A stretch of 64,000 bases of DNA from positions 631,593 through 695,592 of the forward strand of contig JAHNZQ020003147.1 in the NCBI GenBank assembly GCA_019155205.2. Reading direction: 5' to 3'. Position 1 is the first letter of the stretch. Each line of letters begins with the position of its first letter. Both the position numbers and the translations under genes were made by a program. Shown here piece by piece: positions 53,960 through 64,000 of this stretch. The notes under the pieces are model-generated. The model was given only the letters and a program-made list of their open reading frames with translations, was not told the origin of the DNA and made no database searches. This DNA is from Gracilaria vermiculophylla (lineage: Eukaryota > Rhodophyta > Florideophyceae > Gracilariales > Gracilariaceae).

Positions 53960-55016
53960 CACCATACATAAGGACTTTAAACGCCGTAGACGTATTGCCG
54001 CAGCAGATGTCGCTGTACTTGTGACTCAAGAAGACAACTCTGATATTAGCATAGTTCAAAGCTTGCTGTGTTTGCACTCTGCACCTGTTATGATCCTCAC
54101 ATCTTGCGATGAACGCCGTGGAACACCCGGAAGGGTATGGCATCGAAGCAGAACCTCTCTAACCTGGTTCTTTGACTTTGCAGTCAAAAGAAATTTCATG
54201 GGCTCCGCGTCCTGGAAAAGTCTTTTTCGAATCACGTATCTCTTGTTTCAATAATTGTCGCAAGGATTACGGGCCATCATAGAGGCAAGCGATTCAAAGT
54301 TTGGTAAAGCTCTGCCAAGAGAAATCAAAGTAGCAGCTTTTCTGCTGTACGATGGCGGATGTACATGCGAAAAGGCTGCGACACATCTCGAAATCGGCAC
54401 GAGCACAGTTTCTGCAGTCGTGAAGACAATATAAAAAGGAAATAACTCAAAAGTACAAAGACGCTGTGCGCTTTTCAACCAAAGAGCAAGATATAGCTCT
54501 TGCAATGAATGGACTTGAAATGCTGAGCGGTCTACCCTACTACGTCGGCGCAATTGATGGCACATATATCAAATGGCCATGTTGCCCTGAAGAACAATAG
54601 TATGAATACCCATGCTACAAAGAGTATCCAAGCGTAGTACTGTCTGCGGTGGTTACTGCTAATGGGAGGTTTACTTACGTCGATATTGGAATGCTTGGGG
54701 TTCTTGGTTACTCTTCAGTATTCGAGCAATCTACATTAAAGAAGAATATTGATAATTGAACATGGATGGGGGACGACATACCAGACTTGGCTTTCGCAAA
54801 CATCTCTGTTCGTTCATACTCAATAGGAGATTGCGCCTTTCAGCTCACCAAACGTATGATGAAGAGCTGTACCGAACGTGAGAAAAACGCCAACCCGGTA
54901 TTGCGGACGTGGGATAAAGTGGAAAGCACGACAAAAAAGCCAGTAGAATGCGCATTCGGAATGCTCAAACACGGCTTCTGTGTTCTGAAAGATTGGAATT
55001 CGCCTGCAACATGACG
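53960..55016 (+). pseudogene. H2 PIF/Harbinger transposase (broken)
   Basis: A basic start (HKDFKRRRRIAAADVAVLV), then SLTWFFDFAVKRNFMGSASW, an HTH-like stretch CEKAATHLEIGTSTVSAVVK, GLPYYVGAIDGTYIKW with the first Asp, GRFTYVDIGMLGVLGYSSVF, IGDCAFQLTKRMM and VECAFGMLKHGF with the Glu. Stops at 54252 and 54434 and a frameshift near 54510 split it. The true start codon is unclear. Closest relative in the window is H1. Confidence 0.85.
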
Positions 55017-55453
55017 ACGATATCGTCATATTTATATTCGTATGGTTCGTTCTACATAACTGGAGCATTGACAATGGCAACGACTAGGAGTTTTATTTAA
55101 CACCTGACGAAGACGAAGATCAAAATCTTGTTGTCACTGCGGAGGTGAGTGCATGAAAGAGACAATGGAATGTATTATTATACAATAAAACCAACAGCTG
55201 TAGTGCAGAATAGCATGCATCAGAACTTATGAACAAAAATTTCCAGAACTGTCCTCGTCTTCTCGTGTTCTTCGTTACTTTTTTGAATCTCTGATATCAA
55301 AGTCTCAGTTGCCTGTCCTTGCGCTTTTATGAACTCGAACATTAAAGAATCTCGAGAGAGCTTCACGCGCTCACGAATGCTTAATGCTGGTAATTCCGGG
55401 GCACTAGCACCATCATCAGTCGAATACTGCGCTGGTGGATCGTAGCCTGCCCT
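55017..55453. other. H2 intergenic and 3' regions
   Basis: Between the two convergent H2 genes; no further gene seen. Confidence 0.45.
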
Positions 55454-55951
55454 TCAATTCTCCATCTCGTGCATCTGTTCAAAATACTCTGGCATATTGA
55501 AAAGATCTTCGTCGTCACCATCCCTGCTAGAATCCTTGAGTTCGGCCATGAATGCAGAGTATTTCTGCTTTATGTGGGTGAATTTCTTTTTGCTACCTTT
55601 AGCGGTTCTGTTAATGTCATGGCTGCTTTCAGTGAGCTTCACGGGGTCGGTTAAGACATCTTTTAGGCTTTTCTTTTGTTGCTTTCGATCGCCATAGCCA
55701 GCTTGCTTCATCATGGAAAACAAAAGATTAACTGTGTCATTGTCATAGGTCGGTTTGATTGGCACACTGTTGGATAGTGCCTGGCTTTGTTGGTTTCCTG
55801 GATGGGATATATTGCAGCCTGATGAAGTGAATTTTGTCTTGCCAGTAGTTTTTTCACTTAGTGCAATGGATGGGGCTTGAGATGCCGTAGCAATAGCTGC
55901 AAGCATGGGGTCTTGTCTTGAGGTGTTTGTCATGGCTGCAGCAGAGCTCAC
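55454..55951 (-). CDS. H2 accessory protein, 166 aa, open frame
   Basis: Ser/Thr/Gln-rich N-terminus, then YDNDTVNLLFSMMKQAGYGD, KKSLKDVLTDPVKLTESSHD, the basic KKKFTHIKQKYSAFMAELK and acidic EDLFNMPEYFEQMHEMEN. Collinear with the broken H1 copy. Position as the convergent second gene suggests the DNA-binding partner of the Harbinger transposase. It has no stop within 166 codons, but its ATG context and C-terminal completeness are uncertain. Confidence 0.65.
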   Translation of the reverse strand: MSSAAAMTNTSRQDPMLAAIATASQAPSIALSEKTTGKTKFTSSGCNISHPGNQQSQALSNSVPIKPTYDNDTVNLLFSMMKQAGYGDRKQQKKSLKDVLTDPVKLTESSHDINRTAKGSKKKFTHIKQKYSAFMAELKDSSRDGDDEDLFNMPEYFEQMHEMEN

Positions 55952-56130
55952 TTGGGTTTCGGGGAGGAAGAAAAACTTCTGGTACTACGAGATGAATGAA
56001 CAAACGAACAGTTTTTCCTGGACCTACGTTGGCGGGAGATGGGCATTTGACCAAAAAATGTCTTGTGCACACATTGGCGCCAAATAGTTTCCATCGGGCA
56101 ACTTGTCCTTGTCCATATGTGGAAAAGGCC

Positions 56131-57860
56131 TTAGTGTGATATCCAGTAGAGTTCTTCAGCCATTTGATACAGCGTTGATCGTCTTCAAGAAGAGCAAGCC
56201 GAAATTCAAACTTGAAAATTTCTTGGTTCAGTTTCTTAAGGTGAAGTCCTGTTTTCAAACCTTCTCTGGCTGCGATAAATTCAGCTTCCGTCGTACTCAA
56301 AGCAACACATTTTGTCTTCGATGAATTCCATGATATCAGATAGTTATTCCAAAAACCAAAATGTCCATGAGTACTTTTTCTGTGTAATGAATTATCAGAA
56401 AATGAAGCATCACTCCAAACCGTAACACGCGATTCTTGATTATTAGATGAATTTTTGAATGCGTAGAAAATTTGACATTCGGATCCATTTAAATATCTTA
56501 GGATACATTTCATCAATTTCCACATAGACTTGTTGTGCCAAGTCGTGTACCTTGATAACAGGTTGATTGCGTAGCATATGTTGAACCTTACACAACGGGA
56601 AATATATAGCAGCTTTCCCAGAAGGCTTCTGTACTTGTCAATTTGTATAATATCTTCTACTTCATTCAGCGCAGGTGGTTGAATTCCTGGCGGTAAAGGA
56701 GTTTTTCGAATCACTCCATCTTTCATCTCGAATTCTTCAACAATCTTTTCTTCGACTTTTCGAGTAGAAAGGTGTATTTCGAATTCATCACGACGAATTT
56801 GCATTCTCAACGCTTCAGTCGAAAATTCTAAGTCATGGATCTCGAATTTCATTTTCACTGAAATTATGAACTTCTTTGCTTCATCAGGTACTAAGAATAG
56901 AACCAAATCTTCAACATGAAAGAACATAAGTTCCACTTTTTCTTCCGACTTTAGATAGTACAGGCACGCGACTGCGTGCGAGCGTATGAATCCGAGGTTA
57001 TGGATAAAATTTTCCAACCTCTTGTGCCAAAGTCTCGGTGCTCTCGAAGTTCCATATAGAGCACGTTTCGATCTCCAGCAAAGACCCTTCGTAATTTCGA
57101 CGCCTTCAGGAAGGTAGAAGTTTACATTAGGATCCCTCACGGCATTCAGCAATGCAGAAACGAAGTCAATTGAGAACAAAGGATATTCTCGGAAGGCCAT
57201 TGAAAGGCAGTAAAATACGACAATACAAAAAGTGTCTAGACGTGAAGTTGGTGCAAAAGTAGCACCAAAGTCATATTTCAGCTGAAAACCTCGGACGAAA
57301 AGGCGAGCTTTGTACCTTTCGGACTTTGTTTTGTCCTGATACTTCTTAGTAAAGACGAATCTTGTCGAAATGACTTGATGATCAGATGGTACCTTCACAA
57401 CTTCATAGACATCAAACTTTCGCAGACCTTCGATTTCTAAATTAACAGCAGTATGTGAATTTTAGGCATCATTTCTCTTGGATACATCAAGCAAGCTAAG
57501 TGGAGCATCTTCAGTTTTGGAAATAAAACTCAAAAGAGACTCGGAACTTTCCATAAAGACTTCCGAAAGATCAGCAGCATCGTCTGTAGTCTCTTCATCA
57601 GAAATTAGTTTTTTTTTATGATAAACCTCGTATCAACATCGTCAGGAATCCCAGGAAACTCTTTTGGTTTGGGTGAAGAGTGTGTAGATGCGAAAACAAT
57701 TTCTGCTGACTCGAAGTTAAGCTTGATGAGTTCTGTAGAAGTTTTGCTGTATCCATGCATCAATCCAGGCTCAGTAATATTTTCTTGCTTTCTCCGTTTG
57801 TCCTTCTGAACGAAGGGGATGACTTTGCATCCAAACGGTGCCAACCTTTCATAATTCTAG
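56131..57860 (-). pseudogene. CP2 reverse transcriptase and RNase H
   Basis: The long open part (57398-56134) reads HQVISTRFVFTKKYQDKTKS, ERYKARLFVRGFQLKYDFGA, TFAPTSRLDTFCIVV, KRALYGTSRAPRLWHKRLE, and an active site FFHVEDLVLFL (HVED instead of YVDD). It continues with KYRSLLGKLLYISRCVRFNI, RNase H WSDASFSDNSLHRKSTHGHF, KCVALSTTEAEFIAAREGLK and EDDQRCIKWLKNSTGYH, where H2 interrupts. Upstream (57860-57400) the N-terminal part is broken by stops. The active-site change suggests loss of polymerase function. Confidence 0.92.
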
Positions 57861-58690
57861 GTCCAACCATATCGATTAATGAATGACGTTTGGTGCTCAA
57901 AGGAAGAATGGAGAGAACGATTGTAGAGGAATTTGGCTTGAATGACGGCAAACGACCAAAACGTAAGAGGTAGTGTTCATTGCATAAGCATTGGTCGATC
58001 CTTTTCCAGTAAAGAACGATTCATGCGCTCCGCGAGACCCATTTCATCAGGAGTGGCAACAAACGAAAATTCTTGACGTGTATCATTTGAGATGCACAAC
58101 GACTGAAAAGTTTTGCTCAAGGACGCTAAGCCTTGGTAAGTTGGAACTGTAGAAATAGCAATAGATCCATCTTTAATTAATCCAAAGATTCCACGGTATA
58201 TATCGCTTTCCTTCCTAAAAAGAAGAAGATGACTGTATCTTGAAGCACCATCAACAAAAGGCTCCCAGGACTTGAATCCATCGACTGATTTGACAGGCAT
58301 TTCACAAATCTCTGAGTGAAAAAATTCGTACAAGTAAGGATGAGGTTTTCGAAAATTTCTTCAAGGAACACTCCGAAGTGCCTTAGTTGCATTATAGACA
58401 TCACAAGGATGGTCAAATTTCACATCAGTGCGTAGTTTTAAATGTTTGATTTTGTCTTGAGGTAGATGTCCAAGCGAAGAGTGGATATCTACAGGATCTT
58501 GCTTTGCAATTTGTGAAAGTGTACACCTTTTTCGTTCGAGCTTCATAGTTATGAGCTGACATGAAACTTCAAGATGGCTTATAGTAATATCTCCCAGTCT
58601 CAAAATTCTCGTGCCATTTTCATTAAGATATAGAACACCTTTGCTTTCAAACTTTATTAGTGACACACTATTCACACTCAGATCTGGCAC
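57861..58690 (-). pseudogene. CP2 integrase
   Basis: Pre-integrase finger: DIHSSLGHLPQDKIKHL and CDVYNATKALR, where the second Cys has become Tyr. Core: EPFVDGASRYSHLLLFRKES, TVPTYQGLASLSKTFQSLCI and TPDEMGLAERMNRSLLEKDR with the catalytic Glu. The frame changes between 58361 and 58416 and stops follow near 57975. Confidence 0.88.
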
Positions 58691-58730
58691 GTACTAAACG
58701 TTGTGAATAGAAATGACCGTTTTCCTTGTT

Positions 58731-59659
58731 TCAAATAAAATTTTCAATACCAGTGATGGGCATGTTTCCAGATTCACATTCTACGAGACCTGAATATACC
58801 TTAAGGTCACCAACAATCATATTCGAATCACTAAAAAAGTGCTCGATTGCTCCTGAGTCTAGAACAACTACATTCGGAAGCTTCTGTACATTCGAATTTA
58901 CCACAGCAGTAGTATTAAGCTGACCCTTTGTCTTATCAGCCTCATTTGGCTTTTTGTAAATTTTTGATTTCGGGTCCGAGTTGCAGTAGTCGGCAGTGTG
59001 ACTAGACTTATTGCAAAAATCACAATGGTACTGAATTTGCTTTATATTCCTTGCCTTTGTTGAAAAATTGGACTTAAATTCCTTCGTCTTTCTGCCATAC
59101 ATCATTTCGAAAGAGGGAGAATTGACATAAACTTGTATCTCGGCTTTCAGCCGATGATAGTCGGAATTGTCTTGAGTCGACTGAAAGAAAAGAAATTCTG
59201 TAAGTTGAAAGTCACGTTCCAAACCTTTCAGAATATGGTCCGACATTTCAGTGTCGTCGACCGAGACATCCAGGTCGATCAGAGCATATGTAGCACCTGC
59301 ATTCTTCTGAAGATATGTCATAATGTCGAACGAACAAGACTCGATAGTAACTTTCGCAGAGCTGTTCTTGCGGTTTGAGTATTCCGCTTACTGGTTGAGC
59401 TGTGATGTTAGCGAAGAGCAGTCCAAATATCTCCCGAACGCGTGAGGTTACGGACAAGGTAGTACTCTTCCGGCGAAATAATTTTCTTGATAAGAAATGT
59501 TGTTCTTGCTTCATCTTGGTGTTCATCATCAGGTGCGTCGACTTCTTCATGTAAGTGTTGATGAAGGTCAGGAGACTTCAAGAAGGCAAGCATTAAGTTC
59601 CTCCAAGTAATCCAGTTTCTCCGCTTCAAAGGAGCCATTCTGGTACCGTCACTCGACAT
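58731..59659 (-). pseudogene. CP2 gag and protease
   Basis: Gag begins MSSDGTRMAPLKRRNWITWR at 59659. The part from 59321 carries a nucleocapsid knuckle CDFCNKSSHTADYC (CX2CX4HX4C). It is followed by the protease active site VVLDSGAIEHFF. A frameshift near 59330-59410 separates the first and second parts. Standard copia order. Confidence 0.88.
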
Positions 59660-59686
59660 GATTGAACGTCGGGACTGTTAATCAGT

Positions 59687-59993
59687 TGAACAGTGAGGTT
59701 GAGGATAAAGGAAAATGATTCTTGGTAAATCTTCTCAGACGTATTGCTGAGATCTTCTACTCAAAGAGTGATATTTTTTTGGTTCTGATGATGGCTCTGA
59801 ACTATTGCAACTTGCTCCTTATACTTTATAGGCATAGCCATGCTGGTATGATAGTGTGCTATGATGCGATATGATAGGGATATAATAAGTTCATAAGTGT
59901 AATGTAGAAATTCTATGAAATTTCAATATGTGTAATCGCCAGTTTTCATAAAGATTGTCTTATCGGCTTCCATAGTTGACGTGGCAATTTACA
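59687..59993 (-). repeat. CP2 5' LTR
   Basis: 307 bp, partner of 53307-53609. The gag ATG lies 27 bp inside it. Confidence 0.93.
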
Positions 59994-60190
59994 ATCTGAT
60001 AGTGCCGTAGGACAGTTTACACTGGTAAAGTATACCAATCGACGGCGCCACTTGCGTCTTTTGGGAATCGAGCGGGGTGGCGACCACAACCACAGTAAAC
60101 AATACCTGAGGATCACAATCCCCGTCTTCTTCCATAAAAGACAACTAGGGACGTTGGGGGTGGCCCCATCCAGGTTTCACGGACTGTAGG

Positions 60191-60252
60191 AGGCCAATGA
60201 ACTTCATATGTACTTCAGGAGGCCAATTAACCCCATATGTGGGAGGCCAATT
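60191..60252 (+). repeat. Short tandem repeat GGAGGCCAAT...CATATGT
   Basis: Two full units of 24-30 bp (GGAGGCCAATGAAC...CATATGT and GGAGGCCAATTAAC...CATATGT) and a third partial GAGGCCAATTA abut the left end of H3. Confidence 0.7.
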
Positions 60253-60402
60253 AGGCGTTTTTAATTCGGGGAACTCAGTGCTATTTCTAAGGCTCCTTTT
60301 TTGGCATGTTCCTTATATTGAAATAACGTGCTCATTTCGAAATAGGACCCCAGCATGTTTGAAGTCATCTGCTTCTCTCTCTTCTGCCACCAGGCATTCC
60401 AT

Positions 60403-61542
60403 CATGAACGAGGACTCCGACGACAACACCTCCACCGTTATGGCATTTATGTCAGAATTTGTAGCTCAACAGAAACACACACAGCGTCTTTTGTAGCAAG
60501 GAAACATTGCGGCAAATAGTTTTATTCGCTCTGCTACACACAAATCTGATCACGAGGAAAGTAAAACTTTTATCTATTGACCGGGACGAGGTTATACCCT
60601 TTTCCTCCACAAGGCCACTTACGTCCGCCGGCATCCCTCAGGTATATACAAGTACGTGCGCATTCAGGACCTCGACGTACAACTGTTTAACAAGATCACG
60701 CATTTACCTCTTACAGAGTTTGACATTGTACACCACTTTGCTGAGGTAGAACTCCGGAAAGCTTTCGACTTTCGCCATCAATTCCATCCAGAGACAGTAA
60801 AAGCTCCAAGGAAGAGAAATTTGAACACGCATGAAATACTGTTATTTCAATTCGACGTTTTCGGAGAACCGAACGAAGGAAATCAGGGTTAGGAGCACAT
60901 GGTATTGAAGTATGGAATGTCTGTTGGTAGCGTTTCAAATTATTTCATACACGGAGTAGTGGCTTGGCATAAAAGTCTGGACGCAGTCACGCCAAGACTT
61001 ATGCCATGGCCATCTGATGACGAAAGGTTAAACATGGAGGGACTTTCGATAGGATTTCCTCTCTGTATCTTTTCCGTTGATGGGAACAAAAGCAAGCGAT
61101 GGCGTCCAGGTGACGCAAAGGAGCAAGAAACGGCGTACGATGGGTACAAAAAGCCCCGCTGTTGAACTTTATTGGTGTCCTGTGATACATTTGGAAGGTT
61201 TATTCGAGTGGAGTTTTGTGATGATGTTGCGGAATCCGATCGTAGTTTGTACACTAACTCAGATGTGTATCGTAACCGCAAGGCATACCTTGCAGATGGA
61301 CATCATGGAATGGCTGATATGGGGTTTGCTGGTGATGGTGAGCTTGTAGTCCCACACAAACGGACTGAAAGTACTTCTTGGTTGTATCGAAATGAGCACA
61401 ATAAGGGCATACGGGAGCAAAGGATGGTTAACAAGTGTGGCATAGGGTTTATTAACAACAGATATAGATTGTTCCTTGGGTGCTAGCCTTTTGAGAAAGA
61501 TCTGTTTCCTATTGCGTACCGCATTATTTTTAATGGTAAATA
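60403..61542 (+). pseudogene. H3 PIF/Harbinger transposase (broken)
   Basis: MNEDSDDNTSTVMAFMSEFV start, KYVRIQDLDVQLFNKITHLP, HTH-like LKYGMSVGSVSNYFIHGVVA, SVDGNKSKRWRPGD (first Asp), YDGYKKPRC, then after a frameshift at about 61160 VSCDTFGRFIRVEF, AESDRSLYTNSDVYRNR (second Asp), GFAGDGELVVPHKRTES and REQRMVNKCGIGFINNRY carrying the position of the Glu. TAG stops at 60495 and 60890 also break it. Clear DDE_Tnp_4 family member. Confidence 0.85.
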
Positions 61543-61735
61543 ACTGGTAGTTTGGTCGTAAAGGATTCGCGCTTCCAACCAGAGACAGATACGTGGAGAA
61601 ACGTTAGCGAGCAGACGTTTCAGATGATGAGTAGTGTAAGTGGTGTGTCAAGTCCTTCGCTACGTTCGCCTGTGGCTCGCTTTGCTGCGGACTTGGCGCG
61701 CAGCGCTCGATGCGTTACTAAACCTTTCACTTAGC

Positions 61736-62770
61736 TCAAATGGTTCCTTCAGCCTCATCCGTTGCTTCCGATTGCGACCGCACGGCCACGTTTTCTGTGT
61801 TTGGCTGCGTTCCAGCGGCACAAGGGTAGTTGATAACGGGTTTCGGGACGAGCATGTTTGAATCCATGTTCAGAGGTGGTTGACTGGTTGACGCCATAGA
61901 ACGTAGTGGGGCTGTGGAGATGCTTGGAACAGGAAGGTTGTTCTTCTGTGCATAAAGTACGAGAAGCGCACTGAACTGTTTTGCCTGTCTTGACGATACT
62001 GCGAAGCTAGCCATTGCTGCATTCGCGCTAAGGGTTTGAACTATTAGAAGATGCCGATCTGCTGCGCGACGCTCCTACACTCGTTTCTTAATGATTTTCT
62101 CTTTCTCTTTCTTCTCTTTTTCATAATCCGCCTTTCATTTTGCGAGGCGTTTGGCCTTTTCTCTACACGATTCCTGACGTCTTGAAAGTGTTTTCGCTGA
62201 ACTATTCTCTGTTGTAACGTTCTTCTCTGATTCTATTTTGAATTCAAAAAGGGCTTGGTGCAAGAGATGCTGAGCATCTCCTTCTTTTGCGCATGGTAGT
62301 ACAATGGCAAATATCATCGTAGTATCTCCATCTCTAGCGTCCGCAACATGAACATTTTTGGCCTGTTTCAAAGCAACAGACGCTGTGTATTGCACATTTA
62401 AAGCTTTCACGGTTGCCACATACCCTGTATGCCATAAAGCCTCATACAAAAGCTGTTCTTTGAGCACTGTTTGGTCTGGTACGTGACGTTGTGCAGAGAT
62501 GTTTGCTACCTGAGAGCACGTAGTTTCGCGTATTTTTGCTTTCTGCGTTGGTGCGCCGAAATCTACAAGTTTTTGTAAAATCAATGCTTTTTCAAGCTTC
62601 TTAGGCACAAAACGATGGTTTGTCGTGGAGCTCAATGGGGTGGTGGCTGGACGCCATTGGTGTGTTGGATACCTCTGCTGCTAAAAGGTTAACAGTTGTG
62701 CTTGCGTTTGGAGAGAGACTGCTCTGGGTCGGAATCATGGCGTTTGAGTCCATGTCTTGGTTGAAATGCA
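61736..62770 (-). pseudogene. H3 accessory protein (broken)
   Basis: MDSNAMIPTQSSLSPNASTT start at about 62770; after a frameshift near 62630 the main part, KKLEKALILQKLVDFGAPTQ, KAKIRETTCSQVAN, LYEALWHTGYVATVKALNVQ, ends in a Lys/Glu-rich coiled coil (62160-62060) with stops, and a Ser/Gln-rich tail to 61736. The layout (low-complexity N-terminus, helical core, charged tail) resembles the H4 accessory protein. DNA-binding role inferred. Confidence 0.6.
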
Positions 62771-62965
62771 GCTCGGGGCATGGTTCTCGAAGCTTAGTAA
62801 TAGCGGGAGAACTCCGATCAGACTTACTAGAATAACAATTTGAGACACTAATTCAAAACAGCAGAACATTTTAACACAAATTCTACTACCAAATTAAAAC
62901 GGGTACGGCTGCCATTCACTAAGGTATCGCCTACATAAGCTTAGTTTCTCTTAATTAAAAACGCC

Positions 62966-63134
62966 TATCCGGCAGTAGACACTGATATCGTGAAGCAATG
63001 CCCGGGGATCGAGGCGTCGCAGGAGCCGCCGGGTCTGGGCTTTATTGTGAAATAATGGGTGAGAGTCAACCCTTGGTACGTGAACCTAGTGTGTGATGAC
63101 AAGGGTTTGCCACCGTTGCCGAGGTGAGGGGCTA
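62966..63134. other. Spacer between H3 and CP3
   Basis: Presumably the 3' untranslated end of CP3 cut by H3; no LTR can be confirmed because the partner is outside the window. Confidence 0.35.
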
Positions 63135-64000
63135 TTAAGTCAGGTGTGTGTGTGTGATGACAGCGTTGGGGACTTCAGCGGTTACTCGCAGAGGCGGCGG
63201 GGGCATCAGGTGAAGTTTGCAGGTAAGGTGTGTAAAAGCCGCGAGCTTCAAGGTCTTGGTACAAATTTCGGCTGTGTTGTCAGCATATGGAATGTGGTGA
63301 AGCGCAATGTTGCCGTGGTGGAGATGTTCTCGAAGGAAGCGGTGTTTGACGACGATGAATTTCCTTCTGCGAGTTGTTCCCGTGTTTAACGCCACTGCAA
63401 TTGCAGCTTGGCTATCAATCATGAATGGGGTTGGTGGTAAGGGGCAGCGGTACAGAAAATCGATGAGGCGGCGGAGGAAGAGAGCGTTCTGGACGGTTGT
63501 TGTGGCAGAGATGTATTCGACTTCGCACGTCGACAGGGTTTGGGTGTGCTGGAGTTTAGACGACCAGTCTACGGGATTACCGGCGAGGCAGAAGATGATC
63601 CCTGTGGTAGATTTGCGGGTAGCCGGGTCGCCCGCATAGTCTGCGTCCGCGAATCTGCGGAGGTTTTCGCTTTTGGATTTTATATACAGGATGCCGTGAT
63701 GAGCAGTGCGTTTGAGGTATCGGCCGACAGCTTTGAGGTGGGTAAAGTGCCAGGCTGACGGACGTTGCGAGGCGCGCGCAAGATTGCTGGCAATGAATGC
63801 CAGGTCGGGGCGTGTTTCGTCTACAAGCCACCTCAATTCTCCGACGATTTCGCGATAGCGTGCGGCCTCCTTGGTATTCATTTGTGTATCATTCTGATTG
63901 GGCCGACGGATGCTGAGACCTGTTGTGTATTGGTTTTTTCCTCCATTTGCATGTTGCAGTCCCAGTTTGGTCAGGATGCTGTGTACTGTCTCTGGTTGTG
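63135..64000 (-). CDS. CP3 Ty1/copia polyprotein, C-terminal part (RT end and RNase H), open to the window edge
   Basis: The frame is open from the right edge to the stop at 63135-63137. It carries RYREIVGELRWLVDETRPDL, KAVGRYLKRTAHHGILY, DADYAGDPATRKSTTG (RNase H), SKLQHTQTLSTCEVEYISAT, SQAAIAVALN and the terminal HHIPYADNTAEICTKTLK. The usual S-x-x-E-A-E-Y appears as CEVEY. No stop or shift in 288 codons, so this is the best preserved copia frame in the window. Upstream RT, integrase and gag lie outside. Confidence 0.92.
   Translation of the reverse strand, partial: QPETVHSILTKLGLQHANGGKNQYTTGLSIRRPNQNDTQMNTKEAARYREIVGELRWLVDETRPDLAFIASNLARASQRPSAWHFTHLKAVGRYLKRTAHHGILYIKSKSENLRRFADADYAGDPATRKSTTGIIFCLAGNPVDWSSKLQHTQTLSTCEVEYISATTTVQNALFLRRLIDFLYRCPLPPTPFMIDSQAAIAVALNTGTTRRRKFIVVKHRFLREHLHHGNIALHHIPYADNTAEICTKTLKLAAFTHLTCKLHLMPPPPLRVTAEVPNAVITHTHLT

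Larger units (their letters stand above)
53791..56130 (+). mobile_element. Harbinger element H2
   Basis: 2340 bp with imperfect inverted ends: left AGCCCTTTCTACTCATGTAC, right (reverse complement) GGCCTTTTCCACATATGGAC. Perfect target duplication TTA at 53788-53790 and 56131-56133. Inserted in CP2 RNase H; taking out the element and one TTA reconnects the copia reading frame exactly. Transposase (+) and accessory gene (-) converge. Confidence 0.9.
53307..59993 (-). mobile_element. CP2: Ty1/copia LTR retrotransposon with H2 inside
   Basis: Two ~305-bp LTRs (53307-53609 and 59687-59993) enclose a minus-strand copia polyprotein in the order gag, protease, integrase, RT, RNase H. The short purine tract GGGGAAT lies on the minus strand next to the 3' LTR. 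Outer flanks TGTGG and ATCTG do not match. H2 (53791-56130) splits the RNase H end. Several stops and frameshifts besides. Confidence 0.93.
60254..62965 (+). mobile_element. Harbinger element H3
   Basis: About 2.7 kb. The left end GGCGTTTTTAATT (60254-60266) is repeated inverted at 62953-62965. The left flank TTA and right flank TAT are not identical, so the duplication has decayed or the boundary is off by a base. Transposase (+) and accessory gene (-) converge as in H1, H2 and H4, but the transposase belongs to a different subfamily. Confidence 0.78.

Noticed and set aside
1..64000. CRISPR arrays, rRNA genes, bacterial operons
   Set aside because: No regularly spaced repeats, rRNA segments or ribosome-binding-site gene strings; the sequence is eukaryotic.

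Overview
This is nuclear eukaryotic DNA, almost certainly from an intron-poor genome crowded with transposable elements. The mix of two-gene PIF/Harbinger DNA transposons, Ty3/gypsy and Ty1/copia LTR retrotransposons, a pogo-like element and intronless cysteine-rich secreted-protein genes, together with the protein flavour of the gypsy and Harbinger families, suggests a red alga (a florideophyte such as Chondrus). That assignment is inference; no organellar or rRNA marker is present. Two 100-N assembly gaps (12745-12844, 31049-31148) show that it is a draft scaffold.

Layout: 1-1981 is the 5' end of a gypsy element (GY3, minus strand, 5' LTR at 1774-1981). 2627-4996 is a Harbinger element (H1). 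6100-8905 holds a copia tail and a gypsy integrase relic split by two oppositely oriented copies (A, B) of a ~550-bp repeat called R1 here. 9225-11790 is a decayed copia element (CP1). 11995-19602 is a candidate 7.6-kb composite Harbinger element (H4): accessory gene at the left, an intact 365-codon transposase at the right, and between them an R1 copy and a broken alpha-tubulin gene. 21294-26286 is a chromodomain-bearing gypsy element (GY1) with both LTRs. 26375-31633 is a second gypsy element (GY2, same family as GY3) with both LTRs and a 5-bp target-site duplication. 35519-38349 is a pogo/Tigger-like transposon with R1-D inside it. 40465-43542 holds the only clear host genes: two tandem cysteine-rich secreted-protein genes around a GC-rich spacer. 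45849-46401 is R1-E. 46738-50500 is a gypsy relic (GY4) with a ~310-bp TRIM retroelement in its middle. 52054-52605 is R1-F. 53307-59993 is a copia element (CP2, minus) with both LTRs, interrupted by Harbinger H2 with an exact TTA duplication. 60254-62965 is Harbinger H3. 63135-64000 is the end of another copia polyprotein (CP3).

The elements are nested: H2 lies in CP2, R1-A and R1-B in a gypsy integrase, R1-C in H4, R1-D in the pogo element, and the TRIM in GY4. Each autonomous element encodes its own mobilisation machinery: gag, protease, reverse transcriptase, RNase H and integrase in the retroelements, and a transposase plus a convergent accessory DNA-binding-type protein in the Harbingers. 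Almost all copies carry in-frame stops, frameshifts or lost catalytic residues. The intact or nearly intact open frames are the H4 transposase, the pogo transposase (one catalytic aspartate missing), the CP3 fragment and the two secreted-protein genes. No rRNA, tRNA or CRISPR array was found.
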